From: Proteobacteria bacterium UBA7415
GTDB lineage: Bacteria; Pseudomonadota; Gammaproteobacteria; Arenicellales; Arenicellaceae
Reading direction: 5' to 3'
DNA: 7,899 bases
Assembly: GCA_002470515.1 (NCBI GenBank)
Contig: DKML01000017.1
Location: 1 to 7,899, forward strand
In this document: one piece after another, positions 1 to 6,190 of the stretch
Layout of the letters: every line of letters starts with the position of its first letter
Numbering within the stretch: the first letter of the stretch is position 1
Made by a program: the position numbers and the translations under genes
The notes under the pieces: generated by a model
Database searches by the model: none
Told to the model about the DNA's origin: nothing
Seen by the model: only the letters and a program-made list of their open reading frames with translations

Positions 1-1
1 T

Positions 2-508
2 CTAAGGCCAGCTCATACTCGCGCCGGTCGAAGAAGCGGGGCTGTTAAACGCACTGCCTGCTGCGCCGCCCCCAAATTCGCCAGGTTGACCGATTTCACT
101 GGCTTCCGTCGCTTTAGCTCCCTCGCCGACTTGCAGCGTGAGTTCGGTGATACCCGACACATCAATCCTCGAGCGAGAGAAAACGCCTGCATCTCCGCCA
201 CGCCCACCGTTAACCAGAGACTGTCCTCTCACACCAGCACCTCCACCACCGCCACCGACGACTCTAACAGTCATACTTCTTGCATTTGGCGGCACGGGTA
301 CTGTTTGCGGTGCATTGGTGCCTGGTACCGGATTAAAAGTAAGCACCTCATCTGGCTCGTCTAACAGAAAGCTTGTGATGGCTGGCAAGCCTTCCTGCGC
401 ATGGGCGGAAGGTAAAAGCTTAAACACACTGATTGAACCCGCACCAAGCAAACTGCGTTTAACAAACTGACGGCGTGAATTTGGGGATTTTTTAGAATCA
501 GATATAAT
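2..508 (-). CDS. Tat-exported small glycine-rich protein, non-canonical start
   Basis: The product is about 168 residues, ends at a TAG touching the window edge, and has no recognised function. A conventional start exists only at the TTG at 451, but the same frame stays open upstream to a TAA at 511-509. That extension encodes SRRQFVK (residues 11-17 counted from ATT), an excellent match to the twin-arginine motif S/T-R-R-x-F-L-K. A short apolar stretch and an AHA|QE signal-peptidase-like site near residue 37 follow. The start is therefore probably ATT (508) or ATA (505), 5 or 8 bases after a perfect AAGGAG. The mature part has a Pro-rich stretch, then VVGGGGGGAG and repeated GG/GGRGG turns with alternating beta-like segments. 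This style occurs in surface and tail-fibre glycine-rich domains. Such domains are usually longer, so the gene may be a shortened copy. It is transcribed away from the mos operon, and a link to molybdenum is not shown. Confidence 0.6.
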   Translation of the reverse strand: MISDSKKSPNSRRQFVKRSLLGAGSISVFKLLPSAHAQEGLPAITSFLLDEPDEVLTFNPVPGTNAPQTVPVPPNARSMTVRVVGGGGGGAGVRGQSLVNGGRGGDAGVFSRSRIDVSGITELTLQVGEGAKATEASEIGQPGEFGGGAAGSAFNSPASSTGASMSWP

Positions 509-513
509 TTAAG

Positions 514-519
514 CTCCTT
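514..519 (-). promoter_or_regulatory. Ribosome binding site AAGGAG deciding an unusual start
   Basis: The minus strand reads AAGGAG, the full anti-16S consensus core, 5 bases before an in-frame ATT and 8 bases before an in-frame ATA. An in-frame TAA (511-509) lies between this site and those codons. No ATG, GTG or TTG occurs in the frame until the TTG at 451, which is about 60 bases downstream and would delete the Tat motif. This site therefore favours initiation at ATT or ATA. Confidence 0.6.
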
Positions 520-550
520 AGGGTAGTCGACCGCGATTGTCGGCGCGTGG

Positions 551-578
551 CATATATGAGCTTTATCTAAACCGTTAA
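551..578 (-). promoter_or_regulatory. Possible promoter for the glycine-rich protein gene
   Basis: On the minus strand, TTAACG (578-573) and TATATG (556-551) are separated by 16 bases. Each matches the sigma-70 hexamers at 4 of 6 positions, and the pair lies about 32 bases upstream of the AAGGAG. Position and spacing are sensible, but the matches are weak and could arise by chance. Confidence 0.22.
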
Positions 579-938
579 GTGAACTACTGCGCAACTAAAC
601 ACGCACACTAACTCCCGGTCGGGATCGGCTTCGACTAAGCATCCCTTTAACTATAATAGAAGCATAGGCCGTCTGTTAAGCAAAACTAGTATTTTTGAGA
701 TTCCCGAAGAGACGGTAAACCAGTTTAGGTATAGGGGTTATGTTAAGTATAGATGGTTCTTTGAATTATATTTTTAGAGCAGGCAAGGCTAGCTATGATT
801 GATCCTTACGAGTAAAACTGAACACTCTGTAAGCTGTTATTTTGCGGTTAGGTCGAGAACGATGCTGATCGAGCTAAATTGTGAACCCCTTAACAGCGGT
901 AAAGTCTTGGCTTCTTTGTCTGCTTAGCTTTACACTAT
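579..938. other. Long intergenic region upstream of the mos operon
   Basis: I see no supported gene here. A perfect TATAAT (652-657, plus strand) has only a poor -35 partner (TCGACT at 631-636, spacing 15). A TATATT at 767-772 has no good -35. The region should hold the promoter of the T-S fusion/mosAB operon and a leader of up to about 280 bases. I could not recognise a ModE operator or a molybdenum-cofactor riboswitch by eye. A GTG-started frame at 881-1093 overlaps the next gene and is treated as a shadow. Confidence 0.4.
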
Positions 939-2096
939 TTGCAAACAACTACTCGCGTCTTTACTTTGACTATTCAGCCCGCCTTCCGTTTGCTCTACTT
1001 GATCCTGGTGCCTATTGTAGGTTTTGCCACACAGGACGTAAGAGTCATCCTTGCGCTGTTTGCCCTGCAGATCGTTCTATGGTTAGCCCTTAGAATCCCT
1101 TTTTCTGAGTTATCGCATTTACGTCGAGTGCGCCGCTTTGCGCTGATATTGCTTCTTGTCTTTAGCTTTTTTCATGGCAAGGCCGACGTTGTTTTACTTG
1201 CTCTAGGCCAGTGGAGCCTTGGGTTTAGCATCGCTGGTTTTTCGGCTGGCCTGCTAATGATGACCAAGCTTCTTATTATGCTTTTAGCGGCACAGATTGT
1301 GCGCTCTTGTACTTCCACAACCGAGATGATCTCCGGTATGCGCGCCCTAGGCATGTCGAGCGATGCCGCTGAGATTATGAATAGTTTGTTAGACGTTGGT
1401 ACAGGTCAACAAGGCGACGGTAGCGGCCAAGGTAAACATCGCGGCGGTGGCGGGAATGGTAAGGGCAAAGGGCATGGAGGAGAGACGGGGCGCATTGACC
1501 TTAAATCAATTTTGAAAGGCGATATGGCCTCTGTGTATGCGCGCATCGAGCATCATCGCAACAAAATCGCCAGCCAGTTTTCCAATTCTGATTTAGCCAG
1601 TATCGCGTCGTCGAGTGCATTAATTGTGTTGGTGCGCTTTATCAAAATTGCACCAGGCTTGCCCATCGCTCCCGGCCATAAAAATGTATTAATCGTTCCC
1701 TTTTTTATAGTGGGCGCACGTACCAGTAATACTGCCTGGCCCGGAGCTAAAATTGGTTTCTATTCTGGCGTGATTCACTTTATGTCTGGGTTCGGCAAGT
1801 ATGGCCCGTTGGGCGTGCTGCAATTTTTTCTGTTGGGCGCGGTCATTGACGGTATGCTCTCTGTTTTCCGAAATCTAAACTCCCTAGCTGTGTGCGGATT
1901 TATTGGATTCGTTGCGGGCCTGTTCAGAGTCAGCACAGAAATATTTATTGCCTGGTTGTTGGATGTGCCTCTTGAATTTTATTTATTTTATTTGCCATTT
2001 ATAGCGGCACACTGCATATTCGGGGCTCTGTCAGCACCTGTCACCAAACAACTATTGACTCGATTTTCAGATAAAGGTTTTCAAAAAAATGAGTGA
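939..2096 (+). CDS. ECF-type transporter T component fused to an S-like half
   Basis: The product has 385 residues and is very hydrophobic. Residues about 14-152 follow the EcfT/CbiQ pattern: an early Pro-x-x-(R/K)-LL helix, further helices near 35-52, 66-80 and 93-122, and then a STTEMISGMRALGM segment like the T-component coupling region. Residues 153-187 form a Gly/Lys/His-rich hydrophilic linker, followed by an amphipathic stretch (190-212). Residues about 215-378 contain APGLPIAPGHKNV and four or five more helices with small-residue motifs, which resemble a substrate-capturing S component. The stop overlaps mosA by 8 bases (ATGAGTGA), so the gene is probably translationally coupled to mosA. 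No ECF ATPase is encoded in the window. I infer a membrane transporter for the molybdenum economy; the substrate is unknown. The TTG start at 939 has no clear ribosome binding site, and TTG 966 is an alternative. The T assignment is firmer than the S assignment. Confidence 0.62.
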   Translation: MQTTTRVFTLTIQPAFRLLYLILVPIVGFATQDVRVILALFALQIVLWLALRIPFSELSHLRRVRRFALILLLVFSFFHGKADVVLLALGQWSLGFSIAGFSAGLLMMTKLLIMLLAAQIVRSCTSTTEMISGMRALGMSSDAAEIMNSLLDVGTGQQGDGSGQGKHRGGGGNGKGKGHGGETGRIDLKSILKGDMASVYARIEHHRNKIASQFSNSDLASIASSSALIVLVRFIKIAPGLPIAPGHKNVLIVPFFIVGARTSNTAWPGAKIGFYSGVIHFMSGFGKYGPLGVLQFFLLGAVIDGMLSVFRNLNSLAVCGFIGFVAGLFRVSTEIFIAWLLDVPLEFYLFYLPFIAAHCIFGALSAPVTKQLLTRFSDKGFQKNE

Positions 2097-2922
2097 ACTA
2101 TTAAAGAAAGAAACATTAGCAGGACGAACACATCTTAAATCTCGCTTCATGCGAGAGTCACTGGTAGATCGCGATGTTATTGAGGGTGCTATTACCGACG
2201 AGATCGCGATTTTACCGTACCTCAATGTTATCTCTTTGGGTGGAAAAAGCATTATCGACCGAGGGAGAAAAGCGGTGTATCCCGTGATCGAAGAGTTGGT
2301 CGAAATTCGCAAGCACTATAAATTTGTGCTCGCGGTAACGGGCGGTGTCAGGGTTGATCATACGTTAGCAATGGGATTAGATTTTGGTCTACCTGTGGGC
2401 GGGCTTGCGATGACCATCGGTGCAATTGAAGAGCAAAATGCCAACATGATGTACTCCTTGATGGCTAATCATGGCGCAGTACGAGTGCCTAAGGATCATT
2501 ACACTGACCTGCCCCACTACCTAGACAACGATATGATTCCGATCCTCACGTCTAATCCGCCACACCATTATTGGGAGAAACCACCTTCACGCGGGGTATT
2601 ACCCGAGAACGGTTCTGACTTTGGCATGTATATGACCGCAGAAGGACTAGGCGGCCGTTCAATGATTTTTGTTAAAGATCAAAATGGGCTTTACGACAAA
2701 GATCCTGAGAAACACAGTGACGCTAAATTTATACCTAAGATTTCAGCCCAAGAGTTGCTGGCAAATGATCAAGAAGACCTGATTATCGATCGCACCGTTA
2801 TAGAAATGTTAGCGCGAGCTAGGCATCTGAAAAAAATATACATCGTTAATGGTTTGGTCCCTGGCACAATCACCAAAGCCATTAATGGCGAAGATGTTGG
2901 CACGATTATCTATAAGGATTGA
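2089..2922 (+). CDS. mosA: Molybdenum storage protein subunit alpha (MosA-like)
   Basis: The product has 277 residues, close to the length of Azotobacter MosA. It has the amino acid kinase fold related to UMP kinase. MoSto is a cytoplasmic alpha3beta3 cage that uses ATP to deposit molybdate or tungstate as polyoxometalate clusters. Visible landmarks are ILPYLNVISLGGKSIIDRGR (41-60), VTGGVRVDH (83-91), GLPVGGLA (100-107), NPPHHYWE (156-163), SDFGMYMTAE (176-185), KDQNGLYDKDP (196-206), VNGLVPGTITKAI (253-265) and GEDVGTII (267-274). The N-terminal LVDRD segment before the first strand resembles MosA rather than MosB. The usual lysine before the first GG is Ser49, the glycine loop is one residue short, and the R-x-D motif is G-S-D. 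This subunit may therefore bind or hydrolyse nucleotide differently. It overlaps the upstream membrane gene by 8 bases, with AAGG 11 bases before ATG. mosB follows after 77 bases. Confidence 0.85.
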   Translation: MSELLKKETLAGRTHLKSRFMRESLVDRDVIEGAITDEIAILPYLNVISLGGKSIIDRGRKAVYPVIEELVEIRKHYKFVLAVTGGVRVDHTLAMGLDFGLPVGGLAMTIGAIEEQNANMMYSLMANHGAVRVPKDHYTDLPHYLDNDMIPILTSNPPHHYWEKPPSRGVLPENGSDFGMYMTAEGLGGRSMIFVKDQNGLYDKDPEKHSDAKFIPKISAQELLANDQEDLIIDRTVIEMLARARHLKKIYIVNGLVPGTITKAINGEDVGTIIYKD

Positions 2923-2950
2923 TTCGTTAACACATAATTCGTTTCGTGTT

Positions 2951-2967
2951 TTGAACACCGTGCTCAA
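2951..2967. repeat. Imperfect palindrome between mosA and mosB
   Basis: TTGAACAC-C-GTGCTCAA has two 8-base arms around one central base, with seven of eight positions complementary. It lies in the 77-base gap, 32 bases before the mosB ATG. It could be a protein-binding dyad, or a weak RNA hairpin tuning mosB against mosA. No poly-T follows, so it is not a standard terminator. Confidence 0.35.
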
Positions 2968-2999
2968 ATAACTATTAGATTCATACAAGACTTATTACT

Positions 3000-3794
3000 A
3001 TGTCAGACCAAATCGAAAAACTCGCGCAATTCATGACTTCTTCCTTGGAAGAAGCCAGCCTCAATTACAAGAATGATTTAAAGATATTGCCTACCGTTAA
3101 GATGGTAAAAGTGGGTGGTCAAAGCATAACGGACCGCGGTAGATCAGTACTCTTCCCCATTCTTGATGAATTAGTAAGCAACACCAAAGATCACCAAATA
3201 CTCATTTCTACAGGCGGCGGCACACGAGCCAGGCACTCTTATCAGGTTGGCATTGATTTGGGCATGCCGGTAGGCGTGCTCGCCGAAATGGGTGGCGCGA
3301 TTGCTGTACAAAATGCGCGCATGATCCAAATGCTGTTAGCCAAGCATGGCGGCATCTTTCTGGATCACTTGGAGTTTGAAAAAATTCCACTGTACTTAAA
3401 GCTCGGCTGTATCCCTGTTATGCCTGGCATGCCGCCTTATAGTTTTTGGGAAGACATACCGGAGATAGGCAGCATACCAATGCATCGAACCGATGCAGGC
3501 GTCTATTTCACGGCAGAAGCCCTGGGCGCGAGGTCGGTGTTATTTATTAAAGACGAGAACGGGCTGTACTCTGAAGACCCGAAAAAAAATCCACAGGCCG
3601 ACTTTATTCCCAAAATAAGTGCGCGCGACCTCATTGAGATGGATCTCGGTGATCTAATTATTGAGCGTGTTGTACTCAAATATTTGCAACGCTCAACTCA
3701 CGTCGAAGAACTGCATATTATTAACGGCATGGTGCCGGGCAATATTACGAAAGCACTAAACGGTGAGCATGTAGGTACCATTATTCATAAGTAA
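3000..3794 (+). CDS. mosB: Molybdenum storage protein subunit beta (MosB-like)
   Basis: The product has 264 residues and the amino acid kinase fold, and is the partner of the preceding subunit in the MoSto cage. It keeps the family landmarks: VKVGGQSITDRGR (36-48, with Lys37 before the glycines), TGGGTRARH (71-79), GMPVGVLAEMG (88-98), GMPPYSFWE (143-151), HRTDAGVYFTAE (162-173), KDENGLYSEDPKK (184-196), NGMVPGNITKAL (242-253) and GEHVGTII (255-262). MPPYSFW and the KDENGLY...FIPKIS stretch match what I recall of Azotobacter MosB (MPPYKLW, KDEDGLY...FIPRIS). It is clearly paralogous to the upstream subunit, sharing DRGR, FIPKISA and NG-VPG-ITKA-NGE-VGTII. The ATG lacks a strong ribosome binding site. 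It is probably co-transcribed with mosA, and the end converges on modC with 54 bases between the stops. Confidence 0.87.
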   Translation: MSDQIEKLAQFMTSSLEEASLNYKNDLKILPTVKMVKVGGQSITDRGRSVLFPILDELVSNTKDHQILISTGGGTRARHSYQVGIDLGMPVGVLAEMGGAIAVQNARMIQMLLAKHGGIFLDHLEFEKIPLYLKLGCIPVMPGMPPYSFWEDIPEIGSIPMHRTDAGVYFTAEALGARSVLFIKDENGLYSEDPKKNPQADFIPKISARDLIEMDLGDLIIERVVLKYLQRSTHVEELHIINGMVPGNITKALNGEHVGTIIHK

Positions 3795-3798
3795 GTGC

Positions 3799-3812
3799 CG
3801 TTATTGATAACG
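3799..3812. repeat. Palindrome CGTTAT-TG-ATAACG after mosB
   Basis: There are two perfect 6-base arms around TG, 4 bases after the mosB stop. The arms resemble the CGTTAT/ATAACG half-sites known from ModE operators, but the long spacer and the AT extension of a real ModE site are missing. The location between convergent genes is also not an obvious operator position. It may be part of a transcription end signal or chance. Confidence 0.3.
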
Positions 3813-3825
3813 ATGCGCTTGTTGA

Positions 3826-3847
3826 CGATTGAGTATTTACTGAGTCG
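3826..3847. terminator. Possible bidirectional hairpin between mosB and modC
   Basis: CGATTGAGT (3826-3834) and ACTGAGTCG (3839-3847) can pair around an ATTT loop. The 9-position stem has one G-U wobble and one G-G mismatch. It ends just before the modC stop codon and lies between convergent operons, where a shared terminator is expected. No strong U-tract follows on either strand, so efficiency is doubtful. Confidence 0.33.
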
Positions 3848-3848
3848 C

Positions 3849-4634
3849 TTAATCCATTGGTATGGTGACCACTTTCCCATCGACTAAGACATGAATATGG
3901 TTGCGACCCTCTATCGATTGACTCGATAGATATTCTCCAACAGCCTCAACAGCGTTGTTACCGCCGGCAAAGACTTCTGACGGCGTGCCCACTTTAGCGA
4001 TCTCGCCATTGGCGATCAACATCACCTTATCCGCCAACTTATAAACCTCGGGCACGCTATGGCTGGTAAAGATTACGGTAATATCAAGTAGCTTACGCAA
4101 CTCCAGAAGTTCATTTTGTAGGACAGAGCGCAACTCTATATCCAGTGCGGATAGAGGCTCATCCAAAAGTAATAACTTGGGCTTTCGCATCACCGCTCTG
4201 GCGAAAGCGACTCTCTGTTTTTCCCCGCCCGATAAGCGATCGGGTCTGAACGGCAACAGTCCTCCAATTTCTGTTATCTGGATAATGCGATCCACAAACA
4301 CCTTGTCCGACAGCTCATTCATACCAAACTCAAGGTTTTGTAAAACCGTCATACTTGGGAACAGTGCGTAGTCTTGAAACAGAAAACCAAGATCGCGCTT
4401 TCTCGTTGGTAAATTATGTTTTTGGGCTGTGTCTAACCATGGCGATTGTTCAACCTGAATCGTGCCGCTGTCTGGCTGAATAAGACCTGCGAGGATTTTC
4501 AGCAAAGTGGTCTTACCTGCTCCAGACACACCATGTATCGCTACAATTTGCCCAAGATCAGCTTCACCCTTAAAGCTCAGACGTAGAGGAGCCTCACCCG
4601 ACGCAAACGTTTTACAAACATCAAAACTAATCAT
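3849..4634 (-). CDS. modC: Molybdate ABC transporter ATP-binding protein ModC (short form)
   Basis: The product has 261 residues. It is the cytoplasmic ATPase that powers molybdate or tungstate import with ModB. Core ABC motifs are complete: Walker A GVSGAGKTT (35-43), Q-loop FQDYALFP (86-93), signature LSGGEKQR (134-141), Walker B LLLLDEP (154-160), D-loop SALD (162-165) and switch His192 in TSHS. Typical ModC is about 350 residues with a C-terminal MOP (molybdate-binding) domain. Here only about 40 residues follow the ATPase fold (VGEYLSSQ...DGKVVTIPMD), perhaps a remnant of it. Substrate feedback through MOP is therefore probably absent. It lies 15 bases downstream of modB, preceded by a weak GGGG. 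A sulfate or other ABC ATPase is possible by sequence alone, but the modAB context favours ModC. Confidence 0.85.
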   Translation of the reverse strand: MISFDVCKTFASGEAPLRLSFKGEADLGQIVAIHGVSGAGKTTLLKILAGLIQPDSGTIQVEQSPWLDTAQKHNLPTRKRDLGFLFQDYALFPSMTVLQNLEFGMNELSDKVFVDRIIQITEIGGLLPFRPDRLSGGEKQRVAFARAVMRKPKLLLLDEPLSALDIELRSVLQNELLELRKLLDITVIFTSHSVPEVYKLADKVMLIANGEIAKVGTPSEVFAGGNNAVEAVGEYLSSQSIEGRNHIHVLVDGKVVTIPMD

Positions 4635-4649
4635 TTATCGTTGCCCCAT

Positions 4650-5312
4650 CTACAAATAGCGAACGCTACGCTTGTTAGACAAATAGACAGAGGCAAGCAT
4701 TACAAAACTCACCGCAAGCAAAACCAATGCATACTGGTGGGCCGCAGCATAGTCCATCTTGTTAACACTGTCGTAGATTGCGATTGATGCAACCCGAGTG
4801 CTGTCTAGATTCCCACCAATCATCAGCACTACTCCAAACTCACCCACAGTGTGCGCAAACGTCAGCACAATACCGGTGTAAACCGAGGGCTTAATGCTGG
4901 GAAGGAGCACTCTCATTAAAGTCACAAAATTAGATTTGCCTAGAGTCCAAGACGCCTCCCTAAGCGACTCACTAAGACTCTGGAAGCCCGCTTGGATGGG
5001 GTTAACCATAAACGGCAAGCTATAAATAAGAGATCCAACCACCAACCCCGTAAAACTGAACGGAAGATAAATATCAAAGTGCTCGTAAAGAAACTGACCA
5101 AATACGGTGTTTCTACCAAAGGTGATCAAGAAATAAAAACCCAATACCGACGGAGGTAACACCATAGGTAACGTTATAATGGTCTCGAAGAGAAAACGAC
5201 TTTTCGATTTAGTGTAAGCCAGCCAATACGCAATAGGGATCGAAACGACCAATAAGATAACTGTTGTTATTAGTGCCAATTTAAACGTTAAAATGAAGGG
5301 TTCCCAACTCAT
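4650..5312 (-). CDS. modB: Molybdate ABC transporter permease ModB
   Basis: The product has 220 residues, the usual ModB length. It is an inner-membrane permease that forms the oxyanion channel as a homodimer and docks on ModC. Five hydrophobic segments are visible, at roughly 9-31, 44-65, 86-106, 146-166 and 193-212. The second has the TLPMVLPPSVLGFYFL motif typical of ModB. The cytoplasmic EAA loop, EASWTLGKSNFVTLMRVLLP (119-138), has the conserved Glu-Ala, Gly125 and Pro138 used to contact the ATPase. FAHTVGEFGVVLMIGGN (152-168) is also characteristic of molybdate permeases. Its ATG overlaps the modA stop by 4 bases (ATGA), which implies translational coupling. Confidence 0.93.
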   Translation of the reverse strand: MSWEPFILTFKLALITTVILLVVSIPIAYWLAYTKSKSRFLFETIITLPMVLPPSVLGFYFLITFGRNTVFGQFLYEHFDIYLPFSFTGLVVGSLIYSLPFMVNPIQAGFQSLSESLREASWTLGKSNFVTLMRVLLPSIKPSVYTGIVLTFAHTVGEFGVVLMIGGNLDSTRVASIAIYDSVNKMDYAAAHQYALVLLAVSFVMLASVYLSNKRSVRYL

Positions 5313-6088
5313 AATGAATCTCGCGGAAGGCTAAACCCGTATTCTATCAAAACCGCTCCTGTCTCTGGCGAGAACATAAAATTTTGGAACAACTTACTAG
5401 CCTCAGGATTTTTATTAAGCCCCATTTTTAAAATAACGATGCCCTGCTCTATTGGCTCGTACAAATCGTTATCAATTTTATGGCTGACGCCTTTAGAGCC
5501 CAATGTTGAAGAGAACAACACCGCGGTGCTGGTTAGACCAACTTGTACAGTACCCGACGAAACATACTGATTAACTTGGCCCACACTTTCACCAACGACC
5601 ATTTTGTTTTTGATCTCGCTCATCAAACCAGACCCCTCCAATGCTTGAATGGCAGCAATACCGTATGGGGCGGTTTCAGGGTTGGCAATAGCAAAATTTT
5701 TGACATTCGACTGTGTTAACGCAGCCAGGCCAGCACTAGTATCGATGTCGCCCACAGACCATAGAATTAAACTCCCATAGGCGTAAGTCTTAGGTCTTCC
5801 ATCAGTAAAGCCTTGCTGATAAAGCGCTTTGGGATAAGCCATGTTGGCTGATAAAAACACATCAAAGGGTGCGCCTTGTCTTATCTGTGCGGTTAATACT
5901 CCTGATGACGCGCTAGAGACTTGCACTGATATACCTGTTTTTTGCGTAAACTGCATGGCAATGTCTTCCATTGCACTGTGCATATTAGACGCAACGGCAA
6001 TCGTTAATTGAGACTCATTAGAGGGGGCGTTGTTGCACGCAACCAAAGAGACCATGAGAGCCAAAACGAGAGTCTTTATTTTTATCAC
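5309..6088 (-). CDS. modA: Molybdate-binding lipoprotein ModA
   Basis: This is a solute-binding protein that captures molybdate or tungstate and delivers it to ModB. From the GTG at 6088 it has 259 residues. The first 18 form a textbook lipoprotein signal: basic Lys3 and Lys5, an apolar core, and lipobox LVAC with Cys18. It would be membrane-anchored in the periplasm. ModA landmarks are TIAVASNM (29-36), SSASSG (58-63), GAPFDVFLSA (72-81), NPETAPYG (136-143), VGESVGQVNQYV (165-176) and GLTSTAVL (184-191). The frame also opens at a TTG at 6139, adding 17 residues with acidic Asp13 and Asp17 that fit a signal peptide poorly. I prefer GTG, although its AGGA lies only one base before it. The gene leads modABC and overlaps modB by 4 bases. 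A promoter and dyad lie upstream. Confidence 0.9.
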   Translation of the reverse strand: MIKIKTLVLALMVSLVACNNAPSNESQLTIAVASNMHSAMEDIAMQFTQKTGISVQVSSASSGVLTAQIRQGAPFDVFLSANMAYPKALYQQGFTDGRPKTYAYGSLILWSVGDIDTSAGLAALTQSNVKNFAIANPETAPYGIAAIQALEGSGLMSEIKNKMVVGESVGQVNQYVSSGTVQVGLTSTAVLFSSTLGSKGVSHKIDNDLYEPIEQGIVILKMGLNKNPEASKLFQNFMFSPETGAVLIEYGFSLPRDSL

Positions 6089-6159
6089 ATCCTGAGCCGA
6101 ATCAATAAGAGTAGAAAAGATACTAACAAAGTTACTCAAAGAGCGAGACTAAATTTGAA

Positions 6160-6175
6160 CTAACTTGATCGTTAG
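6160..6175. promoter_or_regulatory. Dyad CTAAC-N6-GTTAG in the modA leader, possible operator
   Basis: The sequence CTAACTTGATCGTTAG has perfect 5-base arms. It lies about 10-25 bases downstream of the transcription start predicted from the modA promoter at 6191-6219, and between the divergent genes. A repressor bound here could block modABC. It is not a recognisable full ModE consensus, so the binding protein, if any, is unknown. Confidence 0.33.
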
Positions 6176-6190
6176 AATAGACTCGTTTAG

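Noticed and set aside
138..470. A plus-strand 110-residue Pro/Thr-rich frame at the left end
   Set aside because: It is the antisense shadow of the glycine-rich gene: Gly codons read as Pro or Thr. It has no ribosome binding site or domain.
549..562. TGGCATATATGAGC, looking like a sigma-54 promoter
   Set aside because: The GG and GC pairs are 9 bases apart instead of the required 10, and the -12 element lacks TTGC.
579..938. A molybdenum-cofactor riboswitch or ModE operator upstream of the mos operon
   Set aside because: I could not find the conserved riboswitch core or paired ModE half-sites by eye. A covariance-model search with the Rfam Moco model would decide it.
881..1093. A 70-residue GTG-started frame overlapping the start of the T-S fusion gene
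   Set aside because: After the first 20 or so residues the translation becomes Cys/His/Arg-rich and unlike a membrane protein, while the 939 frame gives a complete EcfT-like sequence. I keep it only as a question about the start.
1440..1490. Gly-Lys-rich linker as a Walker A nucleotide-binding loop
   Set aside because: There is no G-x-x-x-x-G-K-S/T with a flanking strand and helix and no Walker B partner. It reads as a flexible linker.
2089..3794. The two kinase-fold genes as UMP kinase (pyrH) or aspartokinase
   Set aside because: The tandem paralogous pair, the DRGR segment, the PPY/PPH motif, the NG-VPG-ITKA ending and the adjacent modABC all fit MosA/MosB better.
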